From Bacillota bacterium (lineage in GTDB: Bacteria; Bacillota; Clostridia; Peptostreptococcales; Anaerovoracaceae): a DNA stretch of 64,000 nt. The translations under genes and the position numbers were made by a program. A model generated the notes under the pieces. The model was not told where the DNA came from. It saw nothing but the letters and a program-made list of their open reading frames with translations, and did no database searches. The stretch lies in the NCBI GenBank assembly GCA_017433375.1, contig JAFRHG010000021.1:94167-158166 (forward strand). Reading direction: 5' to 3'. Below, one piece after another: positions 61,447 through 64,000 of the stretch. Every line of letters starts with the position of its first letter. Positions within the stretch are counted from its first letter, which is position 1.

Positions 61447-61851
61447 TTAGTACATATCGTCGTCCATGATCTGGGCCAGCTTGAACCGGTTCATCTCCTT
61501 CTCCATGATCTTCTGGATTCGTTCGATTTCCCGGTGCACCTTGCAGGGGTTGTCCGGCCGGTTGCGTATGCAGTCCTCCTTCATGCAGTGGAGCATAGCC
61601 ACATCGTCCTCCAGCAGACTGACCACATCGTAGATGGTCACGTCGTCCAGGGAGATGTTCAGGTAGTACCCGCCCTTGTTTCCCCGCTCCGAGCGGACAA
61701 TGCCGTGGGACTCCAGTTCCCGCAGGATCTTGTAGGCGAATGCTCTGGGCACGCTCTCGTGCCGGCAGATCTCCGATACGTTGTGGATCTTTCCATCCCG
61801 AAGCACCCGGCAGATGCGCAGGGCATAGTCGCTTTTTCTGGTGATAATCAT
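61447..61851 (-). CDS. Rrf2-family transcriptional regulator with three cysteines
   Basis: 134 residues from the ATG at 61851, which has AAGGAGAGG upstream. The winged helix reads IITRKSDYALRICRVL, SVPRAFAYKILREL and GIVRSERGNKGGYYL. The cysteine cluster HCMKEDCIRNRPDNPC (C-x4-C-x8-C) resembles that of IscR/NsrR-type sensors that bind an Fe-S cluster. It could therefore sense iron, oxygen or NO, and nifS/nifU at 53-54 kb is a possible target. It lies downstream of the polysaccharide deacetylase. Confidence 0.9.
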   Translation of the reverse strand: MIITRKSDYALRICRVLRDGKIHNVSEICRHESVPRAFAYKILRELESHGIVRSERGNKGGYYLNISLDDVTIYDVVSLLEDDVAMLHCMKEDCIRNRPDNPCKVHREIERIQKIMEKEMNRFKLAQIMDDDMY

Positions 61852-61898
61852 CCTTTTCCTCTCCTTCTCATTTCCGAAAACCACGCGGATCGCGCGGA

Positions 61899-63350
61899 TT
61901 ATTCGTAAGTTTCTCCCGCTTTAGGCGACTCTCCGGTCTTGTACTTGATCAGCTCACTGACCGTAACCACCTGGTATCCGTTTTCCAGCAGCCAGGGGAC
62001 GATCTTTTCCGTTGCTTCTGCGGTTTCGTCGTACAGGGAATGCATCAATATGATCTTCCCATCCAGTTTTTTGGTCTTCTTGACTTTTTTGAACACTTTC
62101 TTGGCATCCCGTGATTTCCAGTCCAGGGTGTCCACGGTCCAGAGGATCTCCGGCATGTTCGCCTGCTTCCGGACCTTATCGCTGGTGGATCCGTATGGCG
62201 GCCGGAACACGGTGGGCCGCACGCCGGTCACCTTGGTGATCACCTTGTTGGTCTTATTGATCTCCTTGCGGATATCCTCCTTGGAAAGGGAGGTCAGCTC
62301 CGCGTGATCCCATGAGTGGTTGCCGATCTCGCAGCCGATAGCGACACAGGATTTCGCCGTCTCCGCGTCGCTCTTCACCCGGTTGCCCAGGTAGAAGAAG
62401 GTCGCCACCACGTTGTATTTCTTCAGGCACCGCTGGATCCGTTTCTCCGCGTCGCCGCCGGGCCCGTCGTCGTAGGTCAGGGCCACCATGGGCTTGTTCG
62501 GATCGATGAACCGCTCGATGATCCCGCTGCGGACCGTCGGTCCCATGTAGCTGCGCAGCATGCTTACCGCGACCACGCCCTGGTCCTTTTTCAGCACCGT
62601 ATCCTGATCGAAGAAGAAGGTGACGTTGCTCTCCGAAATGACGAACTTGTCGTAATTGCCTTCGTCATCGTCCAGATAGGCGGCCGCGCCCTCGTTGAAC
62701 TTGTCCTCGGCAACGGTGGTCCTCAGGTACTCTTTGGTGAATACCGACGCCTTTTCCCGGTAGTCCGGCGCCATGACCTGGATCGTCTTCAGGGCGCGCA
62801 GGTCATCCTTCGCCACAAGCCAGGTGTCGATGGTGGAATCCACCTTCTCCATGGCCTCGTCCTTCTCCCGGTACTCCTCGGTATAGATCGCCAGGGTCAG
62901 CGCCCCCGTGCCCGAATCGTAGACCGCCGTATCGATGAGGAGCACGTGCTGCAGGGGCCGGTAAAACATGTCCTCGCCATGTTTCTTCTCCCTTGCCGCC
63001 TCGCTCTCCGCGATCCTCTTCTTATAGCTGTTCTGGATATCCCGGATCCGCTGATCGCGGAACACAGCCATATTCTCATCCTGCAGGGGGTCGTAGCGTA
63101 TCGCCGTAGCTGCGCTGTCCGAATAGTCCGTGGACACCACGCGGCTCCTGGCATCCGGCAGAACGTTCATCTGGCGGTACCGCAGATCCACATGGCTGCG
63201 GAATTCATCCTCGTCGTCGTAGACCTTGAACAGCATCTGCGGCGCGATATACAGGCCGATGGACGCGATGGCCAGCACCACCGCGGCAACGGCAAGAACG
63301 ATGTTCCACCGGTTCCTTTTTTTCTTAGGTGTATTCCTGTTATCCTCCAT
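61899..63350 (-). CDS. Membrane-anchored polysaccharide deacetylase (NodB/CE4)
   Basis: 483 residues. N-terminal membrane helix (about 15-37, IVLAVAAVVLAIASIGLYI), a middle domain of about 230 residues of the RsiV/PdaC type (it holds YTEEYREKD and FFFDQDTVL), and a C-terminal NodB domain (about 290-465). Motif 1 is LTYDDGPGG, motif 2 is GNHSWDHAEL, and RPPYGS and ILWTVDTLDW are motifs 3-4. It removes acetyl groups from peptidoglycan or another wall sugar. The layout resembles PdaC of Bacillus. Confidence 0.93.
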   Translation of the reverse strand: MEDNRNTPKKKRNRWNIVLAVAAVVLAIASIGLYIAPQMLFKVYDDEDEFRSHVDLRYRQMNVLPDARSRVVSTDYSDSAATAIRYDPLQDENMAVFRDQRIRDIQNSYKKRIAESEAAREKKHGEDMFYRPLQHVLLIDTAVYDSGTGALTLAIYTEEYREKDEAMEKVDSTIDTWLVAKDDLRALKTIQVMAPDYREKASVFTKEYLRTTVAEDKFNEGAAAYLDDDEGNYDKFVISESNVTFFFDQDTVLKKDQGVVAVSMLRSYMGPTVRSGIIERFIDPNKPMVALTYDDGPGGDAEKRIQRCLKKYNVVATFFYLGNRVKSDAETAKSCVAIGCEIGNHSWDHAELTSLSKEDIRKEINKTNKVITKVTGVRPTVFRPPYGSTSDKVRKQANMPEILWTVDTLDWKSRDAKKVFKKVKKTKKLDGKIILMHSLYDETAEATEKIVPWLLENGYQVVTVSELIKYKTGESPKAGETYE

Positions 63351-63398
63351 TCGGTTCGGTCAGTCCTTTCTCTATCCCAAGTCCCCGACTAATTGAAT

Positions 63399-63407
63399 AT
63401 TATAGCA
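63399..63407 (-). promoter_or_regulatory. Extended -10 promoter of the deacetylase gene
   Basis: TGCTATAAT on the minus strand (TATAAT at 63399-63404); no good -35 seen. About 50 bp before the ATG. Confidence 0.6.
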
Positions 63408-63435
63408 CAAAATGTAGTACATTATGGGAATTAAT

Positions 63436-63464
63436 TTGTCATCTTTCGGAATCTGTGCTACAAT
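63436..63464 (+). promoter_or_regulatory. Promoter of mscL
   Basis: TTGTCA (63436-63441), 17-bp spacer, TACAAT (63459-63464), about 42 bp before the ATG. Confidence 0.8.
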
Positions 63465-63506
63465 CTTCTCTGTCATTATCAACCGATTCAAGGAGGAGCA
63501 AAAGCA

Positions 63507-63932
63507 ATGAAGAGTTTTATGAAGGAGTTTAAGGAGTTTGCCCTCAAAGGCAACGTTATGGATATGGCCGTCGGCATCATCATCGGCGCCGCCTTCACCG
63601 CCATCGTCACCTCCCTCGTGGACGACCTGATCAACCCGATCATCGGCCTGTTCTGCGGGAAGGATTTCAGCAATCTGGCAGCCACCTTCTTTGACGGACA
63701 GGTCACCCTGAAGTACGGTTCCTTCATCATGGCCGTCATCAACTTCCTGATCGTCGCCCTGGTGCTCTTCTGCATCATCAAGGCCATGAACAAGGCCACC
63801 AGCCTGAAGAAAAAGGAAGAGGAAGAAGAAGAGCCGACCACCAAGGTCTGCCCCTTCTGCAAGTCCGAAATCGCCGTGGATGCCACCCGGTGCCCCAACT
63901 GCACCTCGGAACAGCCGGCGGAAACGGAATAG
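63507..63932 (+). CDS. mscL: Large-conductance mechanosensitive channel with C-terminal zinc ribbon
   Basis: Emergency turgor-release channel, pentameric. 141 residues. TM1 (about 17-45, [21 protein letters not shown]) and TM2 (about 72-95) are standard MscL. A Lys/Glu linker follows, and then CPFC-x10-CPNC (about 115-132), a four-cysteine zinc ribbon not found in E. coli MscL. AAGGAGGAG precedes the ATG, with a one-mismatch copy of the dispersed 11-mer in the spacer. Confidence 0.94.
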   Translation: MKSFMKEFKEFALKGNVMDMAVGIIIGAAFTAIVTSLVDDLINPIIGLFCGKDFSNLAATFFDGQVTLKYGSFIMAVINFLIVALVLFCIIKAMNKATSLKKKEEEEEEPTTKVCPFCKSEIAVDATRCPNCTSEQPAETE

Positions 63933-64000
63933 ATTCCTGCAAAAGCAACACAAGCTTGCGGTGGTGGACAGCAGCGGACTGGCCCTGCTCCACCCTCCGC
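63933..64000. other. Right-edge sequence after mscL
   Basis: Contains a one-mismatch copy of the dispersed word (63939-63949) and an imperfect hairpin GGTGG..AGCAG / CTGCT..CCACC. The window ends before any T-run or gene could be judged. Confidence 0.4.

Overview
The window is a GC-rich, gene-dense chromosomal segment of an anaerobic Firmicute. A Clostridia member is most likely, perhaps near Eubacteriales Family XIII / Anaerovoracaceae; this is inference. It rests on a fused 1410-residue 2-hydroxyacyl-CoA dehydratase activase-type protein, a two-subunit transketolase, a NifS/NifU pair, an ftsEX / M23 / CtpA cluster, a Firmicutes-type RND pump without an outer-membrane partner, and strong AGGAGG ribosome sites. 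No insertion sequence, prophage, CRISPR array or rRNA was seen. Most genes lie on the minus strand. The very long open frames opposite them come from GC-rich third positions and are not genes.

Layout. 1-16 kb: RND exporter (cut by the left edge), GH25 muramidase, tRNA-Leu(GAG), coaE, polA, htpG, and a 2219-residue repeat-rich surface protein. 16-24 kb: a probable 6S RNA, yebC, a phosphatase lipoprotein and a GDPD-like protein, the giant activase, and a divergent Cys-rich protein. 24-32 kb: MATE pump, a TetR / MMPL / heptad-repeat export cassette, and an M29 aminopeptidase. 32-39 kb: nucleoside salvage (BMP lipoprotein, pyrimidine-nucleoside phosphorylase, deoB) with a phosphoesterase, an unknown protein, recX, an MBL hydrolase, a phosphopantetheinyl transferase and YerC. 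39-51 kb: ctpA, recJ, M23 hydrolase, ftsX, ftsE, split transketolase, NAD(P)H-hydrate dehydratase, mgtE and phosphoglucomutase. 51-64 kb: gdhA (plus strand), nifU/nifS, DUF896, nadE, MBL hydrolase, an unknown acidic protein, murI, then plus-strand pepF-nadK-rluA, and finally an Rrf2 regulator, a polysaccharide deacetylase and mscL.

The most unusual signal is not a gene. An 11-mer, GCAAAGGCAAY (complement RTTGCCTTTGC), occurs 16 times without error and about 15 more times with one mismatch. Chance predicts well under one perfect copy. Copies sit on both strands, in at least five different codon readings, and are over-represented between genes. Some form inverted pairs, including a hairpin between two convergent genes. 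This resembles the DNA uptake sequences of Neisseria and Pasteurellaceae, or another genome-wide address word, and I do not know of a described equivalent in Firmicutes.
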